Made by a program: the position numbers and the translations under genes. Under the pieces are notes generated by a model. It had not been told where the DNA came from, searched no databases, and saw nothing but the letters and a program-made list of their open reading frames with translations. A stretch of DNA of 64,000 nt from Pelomonas lactea (GTDB taxonomy: Bacteria; Pseudomonadota; Gammaproteobacteria; Burkholderiales; Burkholderiaceae_C). Below, in pieces: positions 24,305 through 33,308 of the stretch (position 1 is the stretch's first letter; every line of letters begins with the position of its first letter). The stretch covers positions 558,001-622,000 of the forward strand of contig NZ_JBIGHX010000002.1 in assembly GCF_043555885.1 (NCBI RefSeq). The letters are read 5' to 3'.

Positions 24305-25951
24305 ATGACCAAATACGTCTTCGTCACCGGCGGTGTGGTGTCCTCCTTGGGCAAGGGCATCGCGTCGGCCTCCCTGGCTGCCATCCTCGAATCGCGCGGC
24401 CTCAAAGTCACCCTGATCAAGCTGGACCCGTACATCAACGTCGACCCCGGCACGATGTCGCCGTTCCAGCACGGTGAAGTCTTCGTCACCGACGACGGCG
24501 CCGAGACTGACCTGGACCTCGGCCACTATGAGCGCTTCATCACGACACGGATGAAGAAGGCCAACAACTTCACCACCGGGCAGATCTACATGTCGGTGCT
24601 GGAGAAGGAACGCCGCGGCGACTACCTCGGCAAGACCGTGCAGGTCATCCCGCACATCACCAACGAGATGCAGGAGTTCATCCGCCGCGGCGCCGGCCAC
24701 GGCACGCCCGACGCGGTGGACGTGGCCATCGTCGAGATCGGCGGCACGGTGGGCGACATCGAGTCGCTGCCCTTCCTCGAAGCCGCGCGCCAGATGAGCC
24801 TGAAGATGGGCCCCACCAACGTCGCCTTCGTGCACCTGACGTACGTGCCCTGGATTGCCGCCGCCGGCGAGCTGAAGACCAAGCCCACTCAACACACGGT
24901 GCAGAAGCTGCGCGAGATCGGCATCCAGCCCGACGCGCTGCTGTGCCGCGCCGACCGCCGCATCCCCGACGACGAGCGCGAGAAGATCTCGCTGTTCACG
25001 AACGTGCCCGAGTACGGCGTGATCTCGATGTGGGACGTCAACACCATCTACAAGGTGCCGCGCGTGCTGCACGAGCAGGGCCTGGACCAGCTGATCTGCA
25101 CCAAGCTGCAGCTCAACACCAAGGCGGCCGACCTCAAGCGCTGGGACAACCTCGTCTACGAGGTCGAGAACCCGAAGGAACAGATCACCATCGCCATGTG
25201 CGGCAAGTACACCGACCTGTCGGACTCGTACAAGTCGCTCAACGAGGCGCTGCGCCACGCCGGCATCCACAACCATGCCGGCGTGAAGATCGAGTACGTC
25301 GACAGCGAGACGCTGACGCCCGAGACCGTCGGCTCGCTGAGCGCCTTCGATGCCATCCTCGTGCCCGGCGGCTTCGGCAAGCGCGGCGTGGAAGGCAAGA
25401 TCCTGGCCGCGCAATACGCGCGCGAGCAGAAGGTGCCCTACCTGGGCATCTGCCTGGGCATGCAGGTTGCGACCATCGAGTACGCCCGCCACATGGCCGG
25501 CCTGGAAGGCGCCAACTCCACCGAGTTCGACCCCGACACGCCCCACCCCGTCATCGCGCTGATCGACGAGTGGCAGGACGCCGACGGCAGCATCCAGAAG
25601 CGCGACGCCAACTCCGACCTCGGCGGCACCATGCGCCTGGGCGCGCAGAGCTCCGACGTCAAGCCGGGCACGCTGGCGGCCGACATCTACGGCCCCGTCG
25701 TCACCGAGCGCCACCGCCACCGCTACGAGGCCAACGAGCACTACCTCGACCGCCTGCAGCAGGCCGGTCTGGTCATCTCGGCCATCACGCAGCGCGAAAA
25801 GCTGACCGAGATGGTCGAGCTGCCGCGCGACGTGCACCCCTGGTTCGTCGGCGTGCAGTTCCACCCCGAGTTCAAGTCCACGCCCTGGGGTGGCCACCCG
25901 CTGTTCACGGCCTTCATCAAGGCCGCGCTGAACCACAAGAAGGACGCGTGA
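24305..25951 (+). CDS. pyrG: CTP synthase
   Basis: A 548-aa CTP synthase converting UTP to CTP with glutamine as nitrogen donor. The synthetase domain begins TKYVFVTGGVVSSLGKGIASASL (P-loop about 8-24). The glutaminase domain (about 295-545) has the catalytic Cys in LGICLGMQ (about residue 382) and the His-Pro-Glu triad part in VQFHPEFKS (about 515-523). Length and motifs are normal. It is followed after 2 bp by kdsA and then eno-ftsB, a block conserved in Burkholderiales. Confidence 0.98.
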   Translation: MTKYVFVTGGVVSSLGKGIASASLAAILESRGLKVTLIKLDPYINVDPGTMSPFQHGEVFVTDDGAETDLDLGHYERFITTRMKKANNFTTGQIYMSVLEKERRGDYLGKTVQVIPHITNEMQEFIRRGAGHGTPDAVDVAIVEIGGTVGDIESLPFLEAARQMSLKMGPTNVAFVHLTYVPWIAAAGELKTKPTQHTVQKLREIGIQPDALLCRADRRIPDDEREKISLFTNVPEYGVISMWDVNTIYKVPRVLHEQGLDQLICTKLQLNTKAADLKRWDNLVYEVENPKEQITIAMCGKYTDLSDSYKSLNEALRHAGIHNHAGVKIEYVDSETLTPETVGSLSAFDAILVPGGFGKRGVEGKILAAQYAREQKVPYLGICLGMQVATIEYARHMAGLEGANSTEFDPDTPHPVIALIDEWQDADGSIQKRDANSDLGGTMRLGAQSSDVKPGTLAADIYGPVVTERHRHRYEANEHYLDRLQQAGLVISAITQREKLTEMVELPRDVHPWFVGVQFHPEFKSTPWGGHPLFTAFIKAALNHKKDA

Positions 25952-25953
25952 CC

Positions 25954-26811
25954 ATGCAGCTCTGCGGATTCGACGTCGGCATCGACAAGCCCTTCTTCCT
26001 GATCGCCGGCACCTGCTCCATCGAGAGCCAGCAGCTGTCGCTGGACGTCGCCGGCCTGCTGAAGGAAGCCTGCGACTCACTGGGCATCCCGCTGATCTAC
26101 AAGGGCTCGTTCGACAAGGCCAACCGCTCCTCCGGCACCACCAAGCGTGGCCTGGGCATGGAAGCCGGCCTGAAGATCCTCGACGAGGTGCGCCGCCAGA
26201 CCGGCCTGCCGGTGCTGACCGACGTGCACGACACCACGCAGGTGGCCGAAGTCGCCAGCGTCGTCGACGTGCTGCAGACGCCCGCCTTCCTGTGCCGCCA
26301 GACCGACTTCATCCGTGCCGTCGCGCAAAGCGGCAAGCCGGTCAACATCAAGAAGGGCCAGTTCCTCGCGCCCTGGGACATGAAGAACGTCATCGACAAG
26401 GCCCGCGCCGCCGCGGCGGAAGTGGGCCTGTCGCAAGACCGCTTCCTGGCCTGCGAGCGCGGCGTCAGCTTCGGCTACAACAACCTCGTCGCCGACATGA
26501 CCAGCCTGGCCGAGATGCGCAATTCCGGCGCGCCGGTCGTGTTCGACGTAACCCACTCGGTGCAGAAGCCCGGCGGCCAGGGCACCAGCAGCGGCGGAGC
26601 CCGCGAGATGGTGCCGGTGCTGGCGCGTGCCGGCGTCGGCGTCGGCGTGGCGGGGCTGTTCATGGAGACCCACCCCAACCCGGCCGAGGCCTTCAGCGAC
26701 GGCCCCAACGCCGTGCCGCTCAAGCACATGAAGACGCTGCTGACGCAGCTCGTCGCGCTGGACCGCGTCGTCAAGCAGCAGCCGCTTCTGGAGAATGATT
26801 TCTCCTGCTGA
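25954..26811 (+). CDS. kdsA: 3-deoxy-8-phosphooctulonate (KDO-8-P) synthase
   Basis: A 285-aa TIM-barrel enzyme joining phosphoenolpyruvate and arabinose-5-phosphate for the KDO of lipopolysaccharide. Motifs include FLIAGTCSIES, YKGSFDKANRSS (about 49-60), PVLTDVHDTTQ, NIKKGQFLAPWDM, and GLFMETHPNPAEAFSDGPN near the C-terminus. It begins two bases after the pyrG stop, so the two are cotranscribed. The product confirms an LPS-bearing Gram-negative host. Confidence 0.97.
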   Translation: MQLCGFDVGIDKPFFLIAGTCSIESQQLSLDVAGLLKEACDSLGIPLIYKGSFDKANRSSGTTKRGLGMEAGLKILDEVRRQTGLPVLTDVHDTTQVAEVASVVDVLQTPAFLCRQTDFIRAVAQSGKPVNIKKGQFLAPWDMKNVIDKARAAAAEVGLSQDRFLACERGVSFGYNNLVADMTSLAEMRNSGAPVVFDVTHSVQKPGGQGTSSGGAREMVPVLARAGVGVGVAGLFMETHPNPAEAFSDGPNAVPLKHMKTLLTQLVALDRVVKQQPLLENDFSC

Positions 26812-26917
26812 TGCGAAGCCGCCGCGCTGCCTGCCGCCGCCTGATGTTGTGACGCGGTAACGGCTGCTTGGCACACTGTTGCCGCCTTCGTTTTTTTACT
26901 TCCCTGGAGACCCAAGA

Positions 26918-28204
26918 ATGAGCGCCATCGTTGACATCGTCGGCCGAGAGATCCTCGACAGCCGCGGCAACCCCACCGTCGAATGCGACGTGCTGCTGGA
27001 GTCCGGCGTCATGGGCCGTGCAGCCGTGCCGTCGGGCGCGTCCACCGGTTCGCGCGAGGCCATCGAGCTGCGTGACGGCGACAAGGCCCGCTACCTGGGC
27101 AAGGGCGTGCTGAAGGCCGTCGAGCACATCAACACCGAGATCAGCGAAGCCGTGCTGGGCCTGGACGCCTCCGAGCAGGCCTTCCTGGACAAGACGCTGA
27201 TCGACCTGGACGGCACCGACAACAAGAGCCGCCTGGGCGCAAACGCGATGCTGGCCGTCTCGATGGCCGTGGCCCGCGCCGCGGCCGAAGAGTCCGGCCT
27301 GCCGCTGTACCGCTACTTCGGTGGCATGAACGGCAACCAGCTGCCCGTGCCGATGATGAACGTCATCAACGGCGGCGCCCACGCGAACAACTCGCTGGAC
27401 CTGCAAGAGCTGATGATCATCCCCGTGGGCGCGCCGAGCTTCCGTGAAGCGCTGCGCTGGGGTGCCGAGGTCTTCCACGCACTGAAGAAGATCCTGCACG
27501 ACAAGGGCATCTCCACCGCCGTCGGCGACGAAGGCGGCTTCGCGCCCAGCGTCGAAAGCCATGAGGCCGCCATCCAGTTGATCCTGGACGCCATCGCCAA
27601 GGCCGGCTACACGGCCGGCGAGCAGATCGCCATCGGCCTGGACTGCGCCGCCAGCGAGTTCTACAAGGACGGCAAGTACGTGCTCGAAGGCGAAGGCGGC
27701 ATCTCGCTGACCTCGCAGCAGTGGACCGACATGCTGGCCACCTGGGTCGACAAGTACCCCATCATCTCCATCGAAGACGGCATGGCCGAAGGCGACTGGG
27801 ACGGCTGGAAGATCCTGACCGAGCGCCTGGGCAAGAACGTGCAGATCGTCGGCGACGACCTGTTCGTGACCAACACCAAGATCCTGAAGGAAGGCATCGA
27901 GAAGGGCATCGCCAACTCGATCCTGATCAAGATCAACCAGATCGGCACGCTGACCGAGACCTTTGCCGCCATCGAGATGGCCAAGCGCGCCGGCTACACG
28001 GCCGTCATCTCGCACCGCTCGGGCGAGACTGAGGACAGCACCATCTCCGACATCGCCGTCGGCCTGAACGCCGGCCAGATCAAGACGGGTTCGCTGTCGC
28101 GCTCGGACCGCATGGCCAAGTACAACCAGCTGCTGCGCATCGAGGAAGACCTGGGCGACGTGGCCGTCTACCCCGGCCGTTCGGCGTTCTACAACCTGAA
28201 GTAA
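26918..28204 (+). CDS. eno: enolase
   Basis: A 428-aa glycolytic enzyme and RNA degradosome-associated protein that interconverts 2-phosphoglycerate and phosphoenolpyruvate. The N-terminus IVDIVGREILDSRGNPTVE is characteristic, as are the SGASTGSREAIELRDGD loop, the metal ligands in SIEDGMAEGDWDGW and VGDDLFVTN, and the catalytic Lys in LIKINQIGTLTET. The ATG at 26918 follows a ctggaga ribosome site; the upstream ATG at 26879 is rejected because it adds a non-conserved tail. Confidence 0.98.
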   Translation: MSAIVDIVGREILDSRGNPTVECDVLLESGVMGRAAVPSGASTGSREAIELRDGDKARYLGKGVLKAVEHINTEISEAVLGLDASEQAFLDKTLIDLDGTDNKSRLGANAMLAVSMAVARAAAEESGLPLYRYFGGMNGNQLPVPMMNVINGGAHANNSLDLQELMIIPVGAPSFREALRWGAEVFHALKKILHDKGISTAVGDEGGFAPSVESHEAAIQLILDAIAKAGYTAGEQIAIGLDCAASEFYKDGKYVLEGEGGISLTSQQWTDMLATWVDKYPIISIEDGMAEGDWDGWKILTERLGKNVQIVGDDLFVTNTKILKEGIEKGIANSILIKINQIGTLTETFAAIEMAKRAGYTAVISHRSGETEDSTISDIAVGLNAGQIKTGSLSRSDRMAKYNQLLRIEEDLGDVAVYPGRSAFYNLK

Positions 28205-28208
28205 GCGC

Positions 28209-28511
28209 TTGAAGGTTCTTGCCCTGGTCCTGGCGGTCTTCCTGATCGCCATCCAAGCCCAGCTCTGGGTGGGCCGGGGCAGCCTTCCGTACGTGGCTCA
28301 CCTCCGGGAGGAGGTGGCCGCCGCGCGCGCCGACAACGACCAGGCGCGCGCCCGCAATGCCCAGCTGCAGGCCGAACTGCGCGACCTGCGCGAAGGCCTG
28401 GAGATGGTGGAAGAGAAAGCCCGCTTCGAGCTGGGCATGATCAAGTCCGACGAGGTCTTCGTGCCCGTCGCGGCCAAGACGGCCGCCTCCGCTCCGGCCG
28501 GCCAGCGCTGA
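28209..28511 (+). CDS. ftsB: cell division protein FtsB
   Basis: A 100-aa bitopic divisome protein. A membrane helix (about 2-19, VLALVLAVFLIAIQAQLWV) is followed by a long coiled coil (about 30-75, LREEVAAARADNDQARARN) and the conserved EKARFELGMIKSDEVFV block that contacts FtsL and FtsQ. The start is TTG at 28209, four bases after the eno stop; no ATG or GTG places the membrane helix correctly. The stop overlaps the next ATG by one base (TGATG). Confidence 0.94.
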   Translation: MKVLALVLAVFLIAIQAQLWVGRGSLPYVAHLREEVAAARADNDQARARNAQLQAELRDLREGLEMVEEKARFELGMIKSDEVFVPVAAKTAASAPAGQR

Positions 28512-29122
28512 TGCTGGCCACGCTCTGGGCGGCGCTGCTGGCGCCGGCCTTCACCGCTTTCGGCAGCCCGGCCTCGTGGCTGGAGGTGATCGCCTTCGTG
28601 CTGGCCGTGTGGATGGTCATCTGCAACATGCGGGTGCACCTGCTGGCCTGGCCACTGGCCTTCGTCAGCTCGCTGATGTACTTCGCGCTGTTCTGGGACG
28701 GCAGGCTCTACGGCGAGGCCTCGCTGCAGCTGGTGTTCGCGGCGCTGGCGCTGTGGGGCTGGTGGCAATGGCGCTTCGGCCGCACGCGTGAGGGCGACGT
28801 GCTGAAGGTTCGGCGCCTGGGCCTGCGAGGCCTGCTGCGGCCCGTGCTGCTGACGCTGGCTACGTGGCCGCTGCTCGGGCTGTTCCTCGCCAGGGCCACC
28901 GACAGCCCCCTGCCCTGGTGGGACGCCTTCCCGACCGTCGCGAGCCTGCTGGGCCAGTGGCTGCTGGCCCGCAAGTACGAGGAGAACTGGCCGACCTGGA
29001 TCGTCGTCAACGCGGTCAGCGTCGTGCTGTTCGGGCTCAAGGGCTACTGGCTGACGGTCATCCTGTACGCCGGCTTCATCCCGCTGAGCGTCATCGGCTG
29101 GCGTGCGTGGAGGCGGGCTTGA
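28511..29122 (+). CDS. pnuC: nicotinamide riboside/mononucleotide transporter PnuC
   Basis: A 203-aa inner-membrane protein of the PnuC family (SWEET-like fold, about seven segments), which takes up nicotinamide riboside by facilitated diffusion. Family features are SWLEVIAFVLAVWMVICNMR, LYGEASLQLVFAALALWGWWQW (the WxxW substrate region, about 77-92) and ARKYEENWPTWIVVNAVSV (about 156-174). It is translationally coupled to ftsB and overlaps the following kinase gene, which would trap the substrate by phosphorylation. Confidence 0.94.
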   Translation: MLATLWAALLAPAFTAFGSPASWLEVIAFVLAVWMVICNMRVHLLAWPLAFVSSLMYFALFWDGRLYGEASLQLVFAALALWGWWQWRFGRTREGDVLKVRRLGLRGLLRPVLLTLATWPLLGLFLARATDSPLPWWDAFPTVASLLGQWLLARKYEENWPTWIVVNAVSVVLFGLKGYWLTVILYAGFIPLSVIGWRAWRRA

Positions 29123-29664
29123 GCATCGTCGTCGCGCTGCTGGGTGCCGAGTGCACCGGCAAGTCCACGCTGGCCGAGGCGCTGGCCGCGCACTTCAGCG
29201 CCGGGCTCGTCACCGAGTACCTGCGCGAGTGGTGCGATACGCACGGCCACACGCCGCAGCGGCACGAGCAGGCCCACATCGCCGCCGAGCAGGCGCGCCG
29301 CATCGAGGCTGCCGCGCGCGAACACGCGCTGGTGATCTGCGACACCACGCCGCTGATCACTGCGCTGTGCAGCGAGCATTACTTCGACGACCCATCGCTG
29401 ACCGCCGACGCGCTGGCCTTCCAGCGCCGCTGCGACCTGACACTGCTGTGCGCACCCGACCTGCCCTGGCAGGCCGACGGCTTCCTGCGCGACGGCCCGG
29501 GCGTGCGGGCGGCCTTCGACGCGCGACTGCGAACGGCCTTGGCGCGCGACGGCATCGCCTGGGTCGACGTGGGTGGCGGCGACGGCCAGCGGCTGGATGG
29601 CGCCACGCAGGCGATACGGTGTCTGCTCAGCGCGCCGACACCAGCCACTCGAACAACGGCGTGA
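29119..29664 (+). CDS. NadR-like AAA family ATPase, probable nicotinamide riboside kinase
   Basis: A 181-aa P-loop kinase resembling the C-terminal ribosylnicotinamide kinase domain of NadR. It has Walker A GAECTGKST (9-17), ITEYLREWCDTHG-like substrate region and VICDTTPLITALCSEHYF (about 72-89). It lacks the HTH and NMN adenylyltransferase domains of full NadR. The start is TTG at 29119, overlapping the pnuC stop. It probably makes NMN from imported nicotinamide riboside. Its last 38 bp overlap, tail to tail, the large membrane protein gene on the other strand. Confidence 0.88.
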   Translation: MSIVVALLGAECTGKSTLAEALAAHFSAGLVTEYLREWCDTHGHTPQRHEQAHIAAEQARRIEAAAREHALVICDTTPLITALCSEHYFDDPSLTADALAFQRRCDLTLLCAPDLPWQADGFLRDGPGVRAAFDARLRTALARDGIAWVDVGGGDGQRLDGATQAIRCLLSAPTPATRTTA

Positions 29665-32600
29665 CGCTGGCGCCACCCAGGGGCACCAGCAGCGACCTGA
29701 GCAGCGGCTGGTCCAGGAAAGGCGCGAACGCGCCCACCTGATTGGTTTCCACGTCGGTGATCAACCGCTGGAACGGCGCCACCAGGCCGCGTTGCGTCGG
29801 GTCACCGCCTTCCAGCCAGTGCAGGTCGGCGCGCATGGCCTCCAGCGCGCGCTGGCGGGTCTGCTCGCAGGCACGCTTGAGCAGCAGCGTCAGCGCGACG
29901 AGCATGCCCACGTACAAGCTCACGCCGGTTGCGACGGCAGGTGTCAGCGACCAGTTGTCGAACGCGCGGCTGCGCGCCACCACCAGCAACGCCAGCACCA
30001 GGAAGGGCCAGAACACCAGCCCTGCCACCTGCGCGCTGCGACGGGCGACGACCTGCACATCTATCCATGGGTCTAGCAAGGTGTGCCGCCAGGGGCCGGT
30101 GCTGTCGGGGCCGCGGCTCTCGGGCAGCGCGGCGATGCGCGTCAGCCAGGCCGCGCGGTTCGTCTCGCCGAGTGCCGACGCGAACTGCGCCAGTGTGTCC
30201 TCCGGGTAGCAGCTGCGCCCCTCGTTGAGATGACGCACGAAGACCAGCAGCGTCACGGTCGCGTCGGCCACAGCGACGATGAGCAGCGGCACCAGCAGCA
30301 GCAGCGCGTACAGCGTGGCGCCCACCATCTGCCGGTGCTGCGTGCCGCGCACCGGAATCTCGGGCACCTGCCCCTCGCTGAGGCTGAAGAACGCCAGCGC
30401 CACCAGCCCGACCGTCAGCAGAAACCAGCACAGGATGCGCAATGCCCGCGCCTGGCCGTGCGCGCGCCAGCGGTACTCCTGCCACAGCCGGCCCGCGTCG
30501 CAGCTGAAGCCGCCGTGGCGCTGCCAGACCAGCACGCTGAAGTGGGCCAGCCAGTAACGCAGCAGCCGCCGCGGTGTGAATCGCCTCAGCATCGGCGTGG
30601 CTGCCGCGGGGATGTGCAGCCAGTCGCTGTCGGCCTGCAGCGCGCTGCGCGTGCCCGACCAGGCGCGGTCGAACGCGCCCACGGTCACCACCACCGCCAG
30701 CAGGTGCAGCAGGTGCGACGGCCAGGCGCTGATGCCCTGGAACCAGGCCACCGGCTCGCACTCGGTGCAGGGCCGGCCGGCGTCCCGCCCCGCCGGCCAG
30801 GCCATCCACGCCCACAGCGCAACGGCGCCCAGGAGCAGCGCCAGGTGCAACACGTTGAGGCCCGGCGCCGCCGCGCCTGCCGGGCGCCCAGGGCCGGCCA
30901 GCAGCGCCGGCAGCATGGCCAGCATGCAGGTGAAGCCGCCCAGGCTGCCCAGCCACAGCATGTGGGCGAAGTTCACTTCGTTGGGCCGCGCGAACTCGAT
31001 GAGGCTGGCGATGACGAACGCCATCGCCGCCACCTGCAGCGTGGCAAGCACGACGGTGTTCATGTCCAGCCGCTCGCCGCCGGGCGCGCCGCCGCCCATG
31101 AAGGCCGCACGGGCGCGCAGCAGCGACGGGGTCGACGGCCAGCCCAGCACGCCCAACACGATCAGCGCCCCCATCACGGCCGCCGTCGCCACATCGCCCA
31201 TCGCCGCCGCCTGCCCGCGCAGCGTGTGGGCATGGCCGCTCAGCGGCACGGCCTTGTCACGGCCGATCTCGTAGACGGACGGGTCGCTCACGACGGCCTT
31301 CAGCTCGGCCGCCTCGCGGGACCGGCACGGCTCGTCCGCGCAGCCGGCGTGACGGGCCGCCAGGTAGGTGGCCGTCTGGTAGGCATCCCGCAGCGGCGGC
31401 GTGCCGTCCTGCAGCGTCTGGGCACCGCTGGCGCCGGCCGCCGGCGGGAAGGCCAGCGGCAGGCTGCCCGCCACGATGAGGTTGCGCGTGTAGCGCTGCA
31501 CCTTGGGGTGCAGGAAGCGGGCGTCGAGGTCGGTCGTGAAGAACGGCTTGTCGGCAAAGTCCTCGTGCAGCGCCTGCAGGATCATCAGCTTGTCGTGCAC
31601 GTCGTTGGCCAGCACGCCGATGGCGCCGATGGGCACGGCACCGGCCCGGGCCTGGCTCTGGGCGAGCGCCTGGCCCACGCGGCGCAGGTAGTCCAGCTGG
31701 TCGCGCCCCTCCGGCAACTCGGGTGTCTTCGCATTGGGGTCGTTGGCTGCCGGCTTGGCCGGCTTGTCGCCGCTGTCGCGCAGCTCCGCACCGTCCAGGC
31801 CGCGGAAGAAATAGACCTCGTCCAGCAGCAGCTGCCGCTGTTTGTTGGCCTCCAGCCGGCGGCGCAGCTCCTGGATCAGCCCCTGCGAGTACAGGCTGTC
31901 CCGCTCGGCCACGACGACGATGCGACGCGGCTTGTCGGGCGGCAGCCGCAGCTTGAGCTCGTCCAGCAGGCTGTCGATCAGCAGATCGTCGGTGGCGATG
32001 GTGCGGATCACGCGTACCGTCGGCGCAGGCGTGTCGCCCACGATGCGCCGCAGTTGCTGCGGCACGAAGGTCTCCAGCGGCTGTCCCTGCAGTTCGGCGA
32101 TCAGGTGGGCCGGCGCAGTTGAGGCGGGGCTGTAGAAGGTGGCGTTGGCGAGCAGGCCGTAGCCGCTGAAGCCCGGCGGGTCAGGGTCGTTCGGCACGGG
32201 CTCCTGGCAAACACCGAGCTCCGCTGCGACCCGGCTGGCCGCCTTGCGATCTGCGGCATTGCGCAGGTCGGCGATGGCGGTACGCAGCGAATCCGTTGAT
32301 GAAGGGCCAATGAAGACCAGCGACGGCGCGCCGGGCACGTTGCCGGCCTTGGCCGTGCCTGCATCCTCGGCGAGCGATGGCGTGAGCCTCGCCCAGGCCT
32401 CTTGTCGCACCTTCAGCCCGAGCGCCATGTTCAGCACCTTGGCCAAGGCATCCAGCTTGGGTTGAGGCAGCGAACTCTCATCCACCCAGAGAACCGCCAC
32501 CTGGCCGTAGCGGCCGCTGGCACGAGCAGCATCGCCATGTGCCCGACGCTGAGACAGAATCTCGTACGGCACCGTCACGCTCAGTCGATTCCTTCTGGCA

Positions 32601-33211
32601 GCGTCATCCGATCTTTCCTTGTGGGCGCTCGCACACTGCGCCGCGGGCTTCGATTGCGCGAACGATCCAGCCGATGCCGAGGGGGACGACGCCCCCGCAT
32701 GAACGCCGCTGAACTCCAGCAAGCTCAGCCGCTCCGGCCGGTCCGGTACATACCCCTGCGCCATCAGGCCAGCCAACGTGGCGTAGCGGATGCGGCGGCG
32801 AGCCTCCTCGCCGCCGACAAAGTCGGCACCCGGTACCAAGCCCACGATGACCAACGCGTCGGACCACCCTTCCGGGGTGCTCGCATCCAATCGATTCAAC
32901 AGCATCGCCGGCATTCGCCGATCGCTGTTTGCTTGGGCGCTGCAGTCGTCACTGACCTTCCGGCTTTGCCGCTCAAGTTCGCAACGCTTGGGCCGCTCGA
33001 TGTCATAACGCCGCAAGGCCATGAACGGGTCTTCCCACAGCCGCGCACTGATGTCTGAGTCGACCACCGGCGCCGACGCCAGCCCCTGCCGGTCAGCCGG
33101 GCGCACCAGGTCGAACGCCTGCGGCGACAGATGGGTGCTCGCGACGAAGGCCGCCAGCGCGGCGACGCTGCCCCAGCCGAGCATGCCAAGGCTGCTTTTG
33201 GTGTCTGACAT
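29627..33211 (-). CDS. large membrane protein of unknown function, tandem paralogue 1
   Basis: A 1194-aa protein that I do not recognise. Membrane helix 1 is at about 10-28. A soluble region (about 35-660) contains ADFVGGEEARRRIRYATLAG, VAVLWVDESSLP, FIGPSSTDSLRTAI, IVVVAERDSLYSQ and ANDVHDKLMILQALHEDF, then FFTTDLDARFL and LIVAGSLPLAF. The alternating strand/helix pattern suggests a type I periplasmic-binding-protein-like fold (inference). About nine membrane helices (about 680-1110) and a helical tail follow. The ATG at 33211 (MSDTKSS) has an AGGAGG site; the longer frame from 33268 is rejected. It is closely similar throughout to the next gene, 97 bp upstream on the same strand. Confidence 0.9.
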   Translation of the reverse strand: MSDTKSSLGMLGWGSVAALAAFVASTHLSPQAFDLVRPADRQGLASAPVVDSDISARLWEDPFMALRRYDIERPKRCELERQSRKVSDDCSAQANSDRRMPAMLLNRLDASTPEGWSDALVIVGLVPGADFVGGEEARRRIRYATLAGLMAQGYVPDRPERLSLLEFSGVHAGASSPSASAGSFAQSKPAAQCASAHKERSDDAARRNRLSVTVPYEILSQRRAHGDAARASGRYGQVAVLWVDESSLPQPKLDALAKVLNMALGLKVRQEAWARLTPSLAEDAGTAKAGNVPGAPSLVFIGPSSTDSLRTAIADLRNAADRKAASRVAAELGVCQEPVPNDPDPPGFSGYGLLANATFYSPASTAPAHLIAELQGQPLETFVPQQLRRIVGDTPAPTVRVIRTIATDDLLIDSLLDELKLRLPPDKPRRIVVVAERDSLYSQGLIQELRRRLEANKQRQLLLDEVYFFRGLDGAELRDSGDKPAKPAANDPNAKTPELPEGRDQLDYLRRVGQALAQSQARAGAVPIGAIGVLANDVHDKLMILQALHEDFADKPFFTTDLDARFLHPKVQRYTRNLIVAGSLPLAFPPAAGASGAQTLQDGTPPLRDAYQTATYLAARHAGCADEPCRSREAAELKAVVSDPSVYEIGRDKAVPLSGHAHTLRGQAAAMGDVATAAVMGALIVLGVLGWPSTPSLLRARAAFMGGGAPGGERLDMNTVVLATLQVAAMAFVIASLIEFARPNEVNFAHMLWLGSLGGFTCMLAMLPALLAGPGRPAGAAAPGLNVLHLALLLGAVALWAWMAWPAGRDAGRPCTECEPVAWFQGISAWPSHLLHLLAVVVTVGAFDRAWSGTRSALQADSDWLHIPAAATPMLRRFTPRRLLRYWLAHFSVLVWQRHGGFSCDAGRLWQEYRWRAHGQARALRILCWFLLTVGLVALAFFSLSEGQVPEIPVRGTQHRQMVGATLYALLLLVPLLIVAVADATVTLLVFVRHLNEGRSCYPEDTLAQFASALGETNRAAWLTRIAALPESRGPDSTGPWRHTLLDPWIDVQVVARRSAQVAGLVFWPFLVLALLVVARSRAFDNWSLTPAVATGVSLYVGMLVALTLLLKRACEQTRQRALEAMRADLHWLEGGDPTQRGLVAPFQRLITDVETNQVGAFAPFLDQPLLRSLLVPLGGASVTPLFEWLVSAR

Positions 33212-33308
33212 CTCGCCTCCTGCCCGCACACGCGGTTCAGGGGACGGACATTCCGCGCCCGGCGCCACGGCGTCAACGCGAACTCCACAGAGTTGGCGAG
33301 GCCGCCGC

